32,698 nucleotides of DNA from contig JAGFJO010000010.1 of assembly GCA_024102635.1 (NCBI GenBank), positions 1-32,698 on the forward strand, in the 5' to 3' direction. The position numbers and the translations under genes are program-made. The stretch's first letter is position 1. Each line of letters starts with the position of its first letter. This stretch comes from Deltaproteobacteria bacterium. GTDB taxonomy: Bacteria; Bdellovibrionota_C; UBA2361; JAGFJO01. Below are positions 24,380 through 32,547 of the stretch, one piece after another. Under the pieces are notes generated by a model. It was given only the letters and a program-made list of their open reading frames with translations, was not told where the DNA came from and did not search any database.

Positions 24380-26491
24380 GTGACAGCAGCTTACTTATTA
24401 CTCGCGGCGGCCGTCTCATGGTGGATGGGCTGTATGGTGTTTGAAACGCTTGTTGCCGCAATTCTTCTCACCCCCGCCTTGGCGTTCCTTCTGGCCGATT
24501 ACCATAATATCTCCTTTCAAACGTATCTAATATCGTTTTTCTCCCTTTGTGCGGTTTTCATAGTAGTAAGCGCGAGAAAAGAACGGGCCAGCGTAAAAGA
24601 ACTTTATCCGCTCGGGGTGCTATTAGCCGCTTTTTACTTCTTCCTTTCATATATTCTGAGGTGGCCCGATTTCATTGCGATCGGCGAACGGCTTAGAGAT
24701 TTTGCAATCCTCAGCTCCGTAATTCATTCACCTGTGCGGCTTGAAGAACCGTGGATGGCAGGCTATCCGCTAAACTACTACGGCTACTGGTACCGGGTCG
24801 GCCACATGCTTCACACGGCCTTTGATTGGCCGACATGGCAGGTTTATCATTCGCTGCAGGCCTTCACTTATGCGCTCTATTTTACCTGCTCGTTCCGCAT
24901 CTTCTCTAAGTACCTCTCCTTCTCGTACTTTTCCTCGATATTCTTTTCGCTGCTCATCACACTTGGCTCGAACCTCTCCGGCGTGCTGAACTATCTTAAT
25001 CGCGATCACAACTGGTGGGGACCATCCAGGGTAATAAATGGAGCTATAAATGAGTTCCCTGCGTGGTCATTCTTGCTGGGCGATCTGCATCCCCACTACC
25101 TTAATTTGCCGCTGCTTCCCTTTTTGACTCTGCTACTGCTTTCAATCGCCGCTTCAGTTTCAAAACCCTCTCGAGGGGTGATATTCACGGTTGCCGCTGC
25201 GGTTACTGCTCCCCTCTGGATATATAACGCCAATACCTGGGAGGTACCGGTGTGGTTTGCCTTACTGTCGGGCTTGGCCTTTTCATATCTCCTGCTTAAA
25301 GCCACTGAGTACAGACGCAGCGGCTCAATCACCATCTTTCCGAAGCAAGAAAGCTTTGATCTTCGCAGCGCGCTCGCACTGCTGCTGCTTGGTATACTGA
25401 CCGCAGCATTTTATGGGTCGAGTCGAAATATAATCCCGCCGGACTATCCGGTGGACTTCGTGCACGCCCCGATACCTCGCACCACCGTTCATGAAATGGC
25501 GCTCCATTTCGGCATCCCGCTCTTAGTCATCACTATGACGTTTGTAATTAGGCTGGAGACAAGAGCTCTCCGCTTATTCTCTGCACTCGGCCTGGCGGCC
25601 CTGCTGATCTCCGGACAGGTGCTCCCGTTTCTTGTAATCCTTTTAGGCGCCGCAATCTATCGGGCTGTACATGCTAGCGTACTTAGTTCGGGCCGGGATC
25701 CCGCCAGCTTTGCCCAGCTTGCATTTGAAGGTATCGGCGCAGCGGCAATCGGGCTGCTGATTGTTCCAGAAATCGTGTTTCTAAACGATCCTTATGGAGC
25801 AGAGATCGAGCGCATGAACACGATCTTCAAGATTTACAGCGCCGCCTGGTTCTGGCTCCATCTGTATGCTTTCTATCTGCTGGGATCAATGTATCCCATT
25901 TTTAAATTCTCTAAGACTTCCTTTGAACAGCTCTCTACCTACCGCGGAGCCTTGCGCTTTTCGGCGATTTACGTCGCTCCGATTATTATTTCGTTTGGAC
26001 TGATGACCGGTTTCTTTCGTTTCACCGCCACCGAGCTACGAAGTATGAAAGATCTTAACATTCAACCGATTAATCGCGGACTAAGCGAGATAAACAAGCA
26101 ATTCCCTGGGGCAGCATCATCAATTAAGGCCCTTGACACTCTCCCTCGCGGAATAGTTCTTGAAGCGCAAGGTAAGCCCTATGACTACACTACCCATATC
26201 GCGACTCTCTCAGGGATGCCGGCATATCTTGGCTGGGCCAATCACGTAAATTTGCTGCTTTCAAATGATCCTGAGATTCGGCGCCGCGAAGAGGTTACCG
26301 AGCAGTTTTACAAACAGCAATCCTGCCAAGAGCGGCTTAGCCAAGCGCTAAAAGAAAGGATACGATACGTAATCTTAGGGCCTCTTGAGAAGCAACGGTA
26401 TCAGGGCGTCGAGCTGTTAGACTGGAGCTGCTTTCGCCTTTTATTCGAGGAGGGAAGTTACAAAATTTTTGCCTCTAGCCCTTCCACCTAA
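24380..26491 (+). CDS. DUF2298 (YYY-type) membrane protein
   Basis: This 703-residue polytopic protein of the DUF2298 family is presumed to be a GT-C-type glycosyltransferase. Motifs shared with the giant protein at 6687-10697 are GYPLNYYGYWY (the YYY box), EFPAWSFLLGDLHPHY, NTIFKIY and, in the C-terminal soluble part, LEAQ...GMPAYLGWANHV. Here there is no fused GT39 half. About a dozen or more hydrophobic segments are visible. It starts at GTG 24380 without a clear Shine-Dalgarno sequence. It is divergent from rpiA and convergent with the C-methyltransferase gene. Substrate and product are unknown; an envelope role is inferred. Confidence 0.85.
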   Translation: MTAAYLLLAAAVSWWMGCMVFETLVAAILLTPALAFLLADYHNISFQTYLISFFSLCAVFIVVSARKERASVKELYPLGVLLAAFYFFLSYILRWPDFIAIGERLRDFAILSSVIHSPVRLEEPWMAGYPLNYYGYWYRVGHMLHTAFDWPTWQVYHSLQAFTYALYFTCSFRIFSKYLSFSYFSSIFFSLLITLGSNLSGVLNYLNRDHNWWGPSRVINGAINEFPAWSFLLGDLHPHYLNLPLLPFLTLLLLSIAASVSKPSRGVIFTVAAAVTAPLWIYNANTWEVPVWFALLSGLAFSYLLLKATEYRRSGSITIFPKQESFDLRSALALLLLGILTAAFYGSSRNIIPPDYPVDFVHAPIPRTTVHEMALHFGIPLLVITMTFVIRLETRALRLFSALGLAALLISGQVLPFLVILLGAAIYRAVHASVLSSGRDPASFAQLAFEGIGAAAIGLLIVPEIVFLNDPYGAEIERMNTIFKIYSAAWFWLHLYAFYLLGSMYPIFKFSKTSFEQLSTYRGALRFSAIYVAPIIISFGLMTGFFRFTATELRSMKDLNIQPINRGLSEINKQFPGAASSIKALDTLPRGIVLEAQGKPYDYTTHIATLSGMPAYLGWANHVNLLLSNDPEIRRREEVTEQFYKQQSCQERLSQALKERIRYVILGPLEKQRYQGVELLDWSCFRLLFEEGSYKIFASSPST

Positions 26492-26527
26492 CGAATGCCC
26501 TTCCGACCCAAGATAGGATGGAGACTA

Positions 26528-27868
26528 TCACTCAATGATTTTTGGCTCTGGAAGCGGGACAATGAATTTGCCGCCGCGCGCCAGAAAGTCCTTCTCTTTA
26601 TCCAGTATCTCTTGGAGATAATTATAGGCGAAAACGACTGCATAGTCGGCATTATCGGCGCGAAATTTCTCCGGCAAAACGATCGGATTATGCGTCCCAG
26701 GTACAAGTCTTCCGGCCCGCTCGATAGAGCCGTCCACCACATAGGGAATCTTATCGGGTCCGAATTTGCAGAGATTAAGGTGTACGCTTGCGCGTCCGGA
26801 GGCGCCGTATCCCACTACTTTTTTCCCCGAAGAAATTAAAGAAGAGACCAGCGCGACAAGGGCATCGCGCTTTGTAAACACCTCGTGGCCAAATTGCAGA
26901 TATGTATCGAAGCTGTAAAGCCCTTTTTGCTCCTCCAGATTGAGAAGTCTCTCTACTTCAGATGACTGAGGATGCTGATACTCATTACCTTGCGGCTGCG
27001 CGTACACTCTAATCGAGCCTGAATGAGTGGGCACTCTTTTCACATCGAAGATTTTCATCTGCCACTGCTCAAGAAGGCGGCTAATCGGCCTCAGTGAGTG
27101 GTACATCATATGTTCATGATAGATCATGTCATATTGGTAGGAATCTAAAAGATCCATCAGATAATGGACCTCAAAGACCAGCACACCGCGCGGGGAAAGC
27201 ACCATCTTCACCGCCTGCAACACCTCGTGCATATCATCAATATGAGCCAGTACATTATTGGCGCAAATAAGGTCCGCTTTGCCCTGGAGTTTCTCTACGG
27301 GACTTGGTCTAAAAAAATCGTTAATTACCTCGCATCCTCGCGACGTTGCTACTTCTGCGATGTTTCTTGCCGGCTCCACGCCGACAGCGCGGATCCCCCG
27401 GCGGCTAAAAGCCGTTAGCAGAACTCCGTCGTTGCTCCCTATCTCGACCACCAACGACTCGGGTCCCAGAAAGCGCTGGGACATCTCATCAGCGTATTGC
27501 ACGAAATGTCCGGATAGCGTGGCGGTAGCAGAGGCAAGGAAGCGGTAGTCGCGGAAAAGTACTTCTGAAGAAACCGACTCTCTAGTTTGAACCTCGGCGC
27601 ACTCCTCGCAAAAACATACGCTGAGGGGAAGCAGAAGCTCATTCTTGATTTCGTCCGGCTTGATGAAGCGCCCAGCCAACGGCAGACGGCCGAAGTCCAG
27701 AAATGTTCTGAGGCTACTCCCCCCGCATATGCGGCAGGTTTCTCTAATCGTATATAGCTCGTTCATGGATGGCCGGAAAATTCGTCTCGTCCTTAAGACC
27801 GCCCTTATGGTATCATAGAGCTTGGCAACCAGCGAGCGAGATATCCCACTCGTGATATCTGGCGACAT
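26528..27868 (-). CDS. SAM-dependent sugar C-methyltransferase family protein
   Basis: The three-part architecture is that of sugar C-3-methyltransferases such as TcaB9, TylC3 and NovU. An N-terminal zinc knuckle has CRIC (45, 48) and CEEC (87, 90). The SAM-binding core has VVEIGSNDGVLL (about 140-151) and ANNVLAHIDD, followed by the active-site stretch YDMIYHEHMMYHSL with the His/Glu/His/Tyr residues used for deprotonation. A C-terminal Rossmann-like domain has KKVVGYGASGRAS. These enzymes methylate a carbon of a nucleotide-linked keto sugar; the exact sugar is unknown here. The longest frame starts at 27868. ATG 27766, just before the zinc knuckle, is a plausible alternative. It is divergent from the 4,6-dehydratase gene, which could supply such a keto sugar. 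Confidence 0.85.
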   Translation of the reverse strand: MSPDITSGISRSLVAKLYDTIRAVLRTRRIFRPSMNELYTIRETCRICGGSSLRTFLDFGRLPLAGRFIKPDEIKNELLLPLSVCFCEECAEVQTRESVSSEVLFRDYRFLASATATLSGHFVQYADEMSQRFLGPESLVVEIGSNDGVLLTAFSRRGIRAVGVEPARNIAEVATSRGCEVINDFFRPSPVEKLQGKADLICANNVLAHIDDMHEVLQAVKMVLSPRGVLVFEVHYLMDLLDSYQYDMIYHEHMMYHSLRPISRLLEQWQMKIFDVKRVPTHSGSIRVYAQPQGNEYQHPQSSEVERLLNLEEQKGLYSFDTYLQFGHEVFTKRDALVALVSSLISSGKKVVGYGASGRASVHLNLCKFGPDKIPYVVDGSIERAGRLVPGTHNPIVLPEKFRADNADYAVVFAYNYLQEILDKEKDFLARGGKFIVPLPEPKIIE

Positions 27869-27927
27869 AAGATTAGGTTCCCGGCTCGAGCCGCTTTAAA
27901 TGACCGGACTTCTGAAAGGTTGATTTA

Positions 27928-29010
27928 ATGTTCAAAAACAGCACTCTCCTAATCACCGGCGGGTCCGGTTCCTGGGGAATGGAGCTTACGCAGCAGTTTC
28001 TCAAGAATCACTCTCCCAAGCAGGTGCGAATATACTCACGTGGAGAGGCTGCGCAAGTAAGAATGCGAAGACTTCTGCATGACGATCCCCGTCTGCGCTT
28101 CATTGTAGGGGATGTGCGCGATTTGGACAGGCTAAAACAGGCCTGCCGCGGCGTTGACTATGTATTTCATCTGGCAGCGCTAAAGCACGTTCCTGTATGT
28201 GAAGAGAATCCGTACGAAGCTGTTAGAACAAATGTTATCGGAACTCAAAACGTAATAGACGCCTCCATTCGGAGCGGGGTTAAAAAGGTTATAGATGTTT
28301 CTTCTGACAAAGCCGCCAGCCCTCTAAATCTTTACGGCACCACTAAATCAGTGGGCGAAAAGCTATTTATCTCCGCCAACATGCTGAGCAGCGAGACTAC
28401 TTTTATCTGCATCAGGGCCGGGAACGTTTTGGGAACGATGGGAAGCGTAGTACCGCTATTTAGAAGCCAGATCCTCCGCTCCAATCTTTTGACTATTACC
28501 GACGAGAGCATGACTAGGTTCTTTATGAATCTTGACCAGGTAGTTACCCTGGTACTGGATGCATGCCGCGAAGCGGTAGGCGGGGAGATATTCGTACTTG
28601 AGATGCCGGCTATGAAGATCGGCGACCTTGCCGAAGTAATGCAGCAGAATCTCGGGAACGCGACCACAACGAAAAAGATTATCGGCAAAAGACCGGGAGA
28701 GAAAGTTCACGAAATTCTCGTTTCGCGTGACGAGAGCGAAAGGACCTACGTTAAAGGCAAGTACTTTGTCATTCTTCCGATGATTAAGATTCCCGCGGTC
28801 GAGTCAAGCTACGATCCGTCCAAGCTAAAACCTGTGCCTTTCGAAGAGTTCTCCTCGAACAATACGCGCATCTTAAACCATGCCGAGATAAAAACCATGC
28901 TGGACAATGAGCACTGGCTCTCCAAGAAACGTCTACCGCAGGACGACATACTGCCGGAGGAGATCCTGCAAGACCCGTTCAAGGTAGAAGGTTGGACCAA
29001 GAAAAAGTAA
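27928..29010 (+). CDS. FlaA1/PseB-type nucleotide-sugar 4,6-dehydratase
   Basis: This is an extended short-chain dehydrogenase of the polysaccharide biosynthesis (CapD/FlaA1/PseB/CapE) group. The nucleotide-binding motif is ITGGSGSWG. Catalytic Asp127-Lys128 (VSSDKAASP) and Tyr136/Lys140 (YGTTK) have the same spacing as Asp132, Lys133, Tyr141 and Lys145 of Helicobacter FlaA1/PseB, so it is more like that UDP-GlcNAc 5-inverting 4,6-dehydratase than CapE, which has Met for Tyr. Further support comes from HLAALKHVPVCEENP and RAGNVLGTMGSVVPLF. The C-terminal extension from about 290 is normal for the CapE/WbjB branch. ATG has GAAAGG eight bases upstream. It overlaps the next gene by 19 bases. Confidence 0.88.
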   Translation: MFKNSTLLITGGSGSWGMELTQQFLKNHSPKQVRIYSRGEAAQVRMRRLLHDDPRLRFIVGDVRDLDRLKQACRGVDYVFHLAALKHVPVCEENPYEAVRTNVIGTQNVIDASIRSGVKKVIDVSSDKAASPLNLYGTTKSVGEKLFISANMLSSETTFICIRAGNVLGTMGSVVPLFRSQILRSNLLTITDESMTRFFMNLDQVVTLVLDACREAVGGEIFVLEMPAMKIGDLAEVMQQNLGNATTTKKIIGKRPGEKVHEILVSRDESERTYVKGKYFVILPMIKIPAVESSYDPSKLKPVPFEEFSSNNTRILNHAEIKTMLDNEHWLSKKRLPQDDILPEEILQDPFKVEGWTKKK

Positions 29011-29849
29011 GTGTAGTCGTACTTGGCGCGGGAGGCATGCTCGGACATGTGGCCTGCCTGTACTTTCTTAAGCGCGGCTATTCACTAGTAGCATCTGCGC
29101 GCTCTCAGACCGGCATAAGCGCTATTGATGCCCGCCTTGTTACCCTTGATCTAACCAACACGAAAGAATTAAATGACCTACTAAAAAGGCACCCTGCTGC
29201 GGTGGTGATAAATTGCGCCGCCGTTAAGCCCGACGCTCCGAGCGGCCTTCAGCGGCTTATCAACTCAGAGCTTCCGCGCGCCATAGCAGCTGAGATAGAA
29301 ACGCGCTCGGGCCGGCTTATCCAGATAAGCACAGACGGCGTTTTTTCCGGCAAGCGAGGCAGCTATAGTGAGAGCGACACTCCCGACGCTTCAGACACCT
29401 ATGGGGCGGCCAAGTTGGCGGGAGAAGTATGTGATGAGCCTCATTTAACAATTAGAACATCGATAATAGGCCCCGAGCTAAACACTTCGTCCGGCCTCGT
29501 GGAGTGGCTGCGCCGCACAAACGAAGCTGTCCACGGCTACAAAAATGTATTCTGGAGCGGTGTTACCACACTTGAACTTGCAAAGTTTCTCTCTTTTGCA
29601 ATCGAAAGGAATCTCTCCGGCCTTCTTCATCTCTCCTCTGAAAGAATCTCTAAGTATGACCTACTTATCGCCATAAACGAGTCTTACGGTCTTAATAAGA
29701 CCATTCTTGAGACAGACAAGCCTATACTCGACAGAAGCCTTATCACCGCCAGAAACATAGGCTACACGACTCCTTCTATTAAAATAATGCTGACAGAGCT
29801 AAGAGCATGGGAGCTTGAGAACGCCGCTCTCTATTCCCCACGGGGGTAA
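28992..29849 (+). CDS. RmlD-like nucleotide-sugar reductase/epimerase
   Basis: This 285-residue extended short-chain dehydrogenase has VLGAGGMLGHVA for NAD(P) binding, INCAAVKPDA, ISTDGVFSGKRGSYSESD and YGAAKLAGE with the Tyr/Lys pair, plus TIRTSIIGPEL. This is the RmlD (dTDP-4-dehydrorhamnose reductase) pattern. Overlap with the 4,6-dehydratase (start TTG 28992 inside its 3' end) indicates coupled translation, and this gene most likely reduces the 4-keto product. The final sugar is unresolved: a UDP-linked 6-deoxy-HexNAc is more likely than rhamnose, since rmlA, rmlB and rmlC are absent here. Confidence 0.82.
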   Translation: MDQEKVSVVVLGAGGMLGHVACLYFLKRGYSLVASARSQTGISAIDARLVTLDLTNTKELNDLLKRHPAAVVINCAAVKPDAPSGLQRLINSELPRAIAAEIETRSGRLIQISTDGVFSGKRGSYSESDTPDASDTYGAAKLAGEVCDEPHLTIRTSIIGPELNTSSGLVEWLRRTNEAVHGYKNVFWSGVTTLELAKFLSFAIERNLSGLLHLSSERISKYDLLIAINESYGLNKTILETDKPILDRSLITARNIGYTTPSIKIMLTELRAWELENAALYSPRG

Positions 29850-29890
29850 GTACTGGGGCTAAGGTTGTATTTTCCGCCGTACAGGCTAAA

Positions 29891-30784
29891 GTGGCGGTTA
29901 TGCTAAAAGCCTTGTTAATACTCATAGTCGGCACTCTGCTAGGCGCCGCGCTTACGACCCCTTATATCTACGCTTTTTTACTCTATCTCGATCCGGATCT
30001 TCCGTGGCCTTTCGCGCGTGTGTTCACCCGGGTTGCAATGCTCTTTGCAGTCATTATTCTTATAGTTTACAGGAAGGAGTTTCCATTAAGACGGCTTAAA
30101 GTTTACTTCGCTCCGCCCGGCAGCCGTACAAAAAACATACTGCTGATTCTTGCAGGCATAATAATCGCTACTACAACAACTGCCATCTTCTTTCCTGCCG
30201 TACTTGCGCACGGAAAAGTTATGCTGGGCTCACGCACAGCAGAAGAGATAGCATGGCGCCTTCTTAAAACCATTCCGGCTGCGCTGCTTATCGCGGCGAT
30301 AGAAGAGAGCTTTTTTAGAGTGATACTATTCGAGCGCATTCAGAAAGCGATGCCGGTTGTAGCCGCAGCCGCGATAGTGAGCGTCATATATGCAGTCGTT
30401 CACTTCCTTGCGCCTGTAAAAGGCTTCTCACCTGAAACTCTGAATGCGGCAGCGGGCATTGAATATATGTCGCTCATATTGCAGCGCATGTTTCTCCCGG
30501 AGGTATATCCAGCTATGCTCGGCCTTTTCTTTGTCGGGATGGTTCTATCATATGCGGTGTACAAGACCGGCTCGATATATCTTGCGCTGGGGCTTCATGC
30601 AGGGTGGGTTATCGCTGTGAAGATGGCGAGCTTTCTTACTGTCATGGTGCCGGGTCAATCATTTGAAGCCGGTACTACTCACCGCTACTACCTTGTTTCG
30701 CTTCCGTCGGGTTGGATTGCGATAGCGGTGGCGGGGATCCTTACTGCGATTCTTATTAAAGCTTTGAAGATACAGCGTGTATAG
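29891..30784 (+). CDS. CPBP-family intramembrane protease
   Basis: This polytopic protein of 297 residues belongs to the CAAX-protease/bacteriocin-processing (ABI) family. Motif 1 is AAIEESFFR (Glu138, Glu139, Arg143), motif 2 is YAVVHF (His171) and motif 3 is LGLHAGW (His236), all placed in membrane helices as expected for a glutamate/metal-type intramembrane protease. About eight hydrophobic segments are visible. The start is GTG 29891; an ATG three codons later is also possible. It follows the RmlD-like gene by 41 bases and is probably co-transcribed, though no known link to sugar synthesis exists. Some members in bacteria have no proven protease substrate. Confidence 0.85.
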   Translation: MAVMLKALLILIVGTLLGAALTTPYIYAFLLYLDPDLPWPFARVFTRVAMLFAVIILIVYRKEFPLRRLKVYFAPPGSRTKNILLILAGIIIATTTTAIFFPAVLAHGKVMLGSRTAEEIAWRLLKTIPAALLIAAIEESFFRVILFERIQKAMPVVAAAAIVSVIYAVVHFLAPVKGFSPETLNAAAGIEYMSLILQRMFLPEVYPAMLGLFFVGMVLSYAVYKTGSIYLALGLHAGWVIAVKMASFLTVMVPGQSFEAGTTHRYYLVSLPSGWIAIAVAGILTAILIKALKIQRV

Positions 30785-30856
30785 ACTGCGGTAGGGCCCG
30801 TTTGACTAAGTTCCCTATTACGTCCATTCTTATCTTGCAGTATCCATTGCGAAGTT

Positions 30857-31477
30857 ATGAACAAGACCCAGAGCTCTAGGGACAACAGTCCATCCGCGGA
30901 CGAGCTAAAACGCAGATTAGTGTCGCAGCTTACAGGCGAGATAAGTCTTCCACCCGGAGTGGGCCTTTCGCTCGACGTATCGTACTCTGTCAGGCATGCT
31001 GATTTCAGAGAAGTTCGATGTCAGTCCGTCAAAGATGCTGAGCTGATATCTCAAAAGTTCGCCGATGCAGAACGGGTTCTCTATTTACTCCCATCAGCGG
31101 TGGATCCGGATAACCGTTTTTATAACGGGGCGGGTTACATACAGCACCCTCGTGAGGCGGTCGAGCAGTTTGTTACTGCATTTCAAAAGTTGGCCGAGAA
31201 ATGGTATGTCCCGGGCAACAGCCCAGTAGACAGGGCATCTTTTCTATCGCGGCTCGCAAGAGATCCCCGCTCGCCAGATCTATTTAAGTTTCGAGATTGC
31301 GATGACGCCAACATGCCGTTAGTAGTGGTGCATGAACGGCTTTTGTGCATTGATCGACAAGACCGCGAGTGGGGCCAGCAGGCGATGGCCTTGGCTCCTG
31401 AGAGATGTTTGGGCTTAGTTGAAGCGGAATGGAAAGCAATTGCTTCAGGTCCGCCGTTAGAGGGTAGAGACACTTAG
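30857..31477 (+). CDS. Hypothetical protein
   Basis: A 206-residue soluble protein from ATG 30857, with no signal peptide or membrane helix. It has a Ser-rich start, a charged middle with RVLYLLPSAVDPDNRFYNGA and ending with PLVVVHERLLCIDRQDREW, and only a few cysteines. I do not recognise a family. It lies 72 bases after the CPBP gene on the same strand. Its composition resembles the neighbours, so I think it is real. A 7-bp hairpin, CCAGCCC/GGGTTGG (31489-31511), follows the stop but lacks a T-run. Confidence 0.55.
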   Translation: MNKTQSSRDNSPSADELKRRLVSQLTGEISLPPGVGLSLDVSYSVRHADFREVRCQSVKDAELISQKFADAERVLYLLPSAVDPDNRFYNGAGYIQHPREAVEQFVTAFQKLAEKWYVPGNSPVDRASFLSRLARDPRSPDLFKFRDCDDANMPLVVVHERLLCIDRQDREWGQQAMALAPERCLGLVEAEWKAIASGPPLEGRDT

Positions 31478-31513
31478 TGGTTTAATTCCCAGCCCTTTGG
31501 TGAGGGGTTGGTC

Positions 31514-31562
31514 TCTCGACCCCCAGATCGAGGTTCCAGCTACCTTTTCTTAAATCTAGTCG
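31514..31562 (+). repeat. Structured direct repeat, copy 1
   Basis: Copy 1 of an element about 49 bases long. Positions 31521-31562 match 32321-32363 at roughly 39 of 42 bases, including the identical run AGCTACCTTTTCTTAAAT. A stem pairs 31514-31519 with 31528-31533 (TCTCGA with TCGAGG, one T-G wobble) around an 8-base C-rich loop. A weak alternative hairpin, AGGT/ACCT (31531-31534, 31542-31545), runs into TTTTCTT. The strand is assumed from the T-run. Confidence 0.6.
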
Positions 31563-31650
31563 TGAAGCGACGCCGCTATAACCAAATTGTTGCTGATTAA
31601 TCTAGATTGCCGGGTTACAATGGAGCTTAACATTAAACCTTAATGTAGCT

Positions 31651-32241
31651 TTGAATATACCTGGTTTGCGCAGCATTTATATTATACTTATTAGCCTCCT
31701 CATCGGGCTTTTCCCCTGTGCCGGCGCCTTCGCAGAAACCGGAGATTGCTTGGGTGCTAGCTGCATGGTTATGAAGGAAGAGTTTTTTGCGGAGTGTGAC
31801 TCTAAATCTTGTTTTCGGGGCTTTGCATCCATTCGCGATCCTGCTTCGAAAGCCTGTTGTGGCAGTACTAAGTTAATCGACCACTCGCCGGGCCAGTTAG
31901 AGCGATTTCATGCTATTCTCAAAAAACTCCCAGTAATTCATTTTCCAGGTTTCTTTTCGATCTACTATCAGCCCCTTGTAGGGCGTTGCGCGGATTGGAA
32001 TGAGAAGGGTCGATTAAAAAGTCGAAATGCTGGCCCATTTGGGATGGGCGCAATGGAGGACGTCTTAACAGAAAAACCGTCGTCATACGACGAGTACAAA
32101 CTTGTCTCCGCAGGTGGGCAGCAGTGGAGGATTGAGTGTGTGGAGCCAGCTGGTCCTCCCGGCTTCCCTTCCTTCATTGTTGTCGTCAATAGGCAGCTCC
32201 GAAGTTACAATGAAGTTAAAAGCGACATGCAGATGAGATAA
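31651..32241 (+). CDS. Cys-rich secreted hypothetical protein
   Basis: This 196-residue protein starts at TTG 31651 with a signal peptide (IYIILISLLIGLFPCAGAFA, cleavage before ETGD). The mature part has eight cysteines, six of them in the first 50 residues including an adjacent CC pair, suggesting several disulfides outside the cytosol. No known domain is recognised. The gene is bracketed by two copies of a structured direct repeat, 89 bases before its start and 79 after its stop. There is no good Shine-Dalgarno sequence, so the start is provisional. Confidence 0.5.
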   Translation: MNIPGLRSIYIILISLLIGLFPCAGAFAETGDCLGASCMVMKEEFFAECDSKSCFRGFASIRDPASKACCGSTKLIDHSPGQLERFHAILKKLPVIHFPGFFSIYYQPLVGRCADWNEKGRLKSRNAGPFGMGAMEDVLTEKPSSYDEYKLVSAGGQQWRIECVEPAGPPGFPSFIVVVNRQLRSYNEVKSDMQMR

Positions 32242-32313
32242 AGGAACATCTCTCGTTTTGATTATCCCATGAGAGACTATAAAAATGAATTTGTCATTTC
32301 TTGCATGGAGTGC

Positions 32314-32363
32314 CCCGGATCCCCAGATCCAGGTTCGAGCTACCTTTTCTTAAATTTAAGTCG
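32314..32363 (+). repeat. Structured direct repeat, copy 2
   Basis: Copy 2, exactly 800 bases after copy 1. The same stem register (32314-32319 with 32328-32333) pairs here, but 32317-32330 is G-C where copy 1 has C-G, and 32314-32333 is C-G where copy 1 has a wobble. One pair (32316-32331) is a C-A mismatch, and an extra T-A pair closes the loop (32320-32327). Confidence 0.6.
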
Positions 32364-32547
32364 CTAGATACACGCTTCCCCCGCCGCAGCTAAAGTCAAA
32401 CTTCGCCATCGGTCTCTCGGAGATGAAAATTTCCTTCGGGCTTTAAAGCCTCGAACACCATTCCTTTGCTGTGAGGGAGAGCCTCACGGGCCGTAGTCCG
32501 TATGCGGTCTCAGGCGGAAACCAGCCTTAGTGGATTCGTATGGTGTG

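Noticed and set aside
29891..30784. CPBP protease as bacteriocin immunity/processing gene
   Set aside because: No small precursor peptide, LanM-like or ABC exporter gene is nearby; the family is broad.
31520..31550. tRNA-like T-loop (GGTTCGAGC in copy 2) in the structured repeat
   Set aside because: No matching T-stem, acceptor stem or D-arm can be drawn, and copy 1 alters the loop to GGTTCCAGC.
31514..32363. Integron cassette with attC sites
   Set aside because: The repeats lack the GTTRRRY/RYYYAAC core-site pair, and no integrase is in view.
32470..32530. Group II intron end (GAGCC and CCGTATGCGG-like strings)
   Set aside because: The strings occur in the wrong order, and no domain V hairpin or reverse transcriptase is present.
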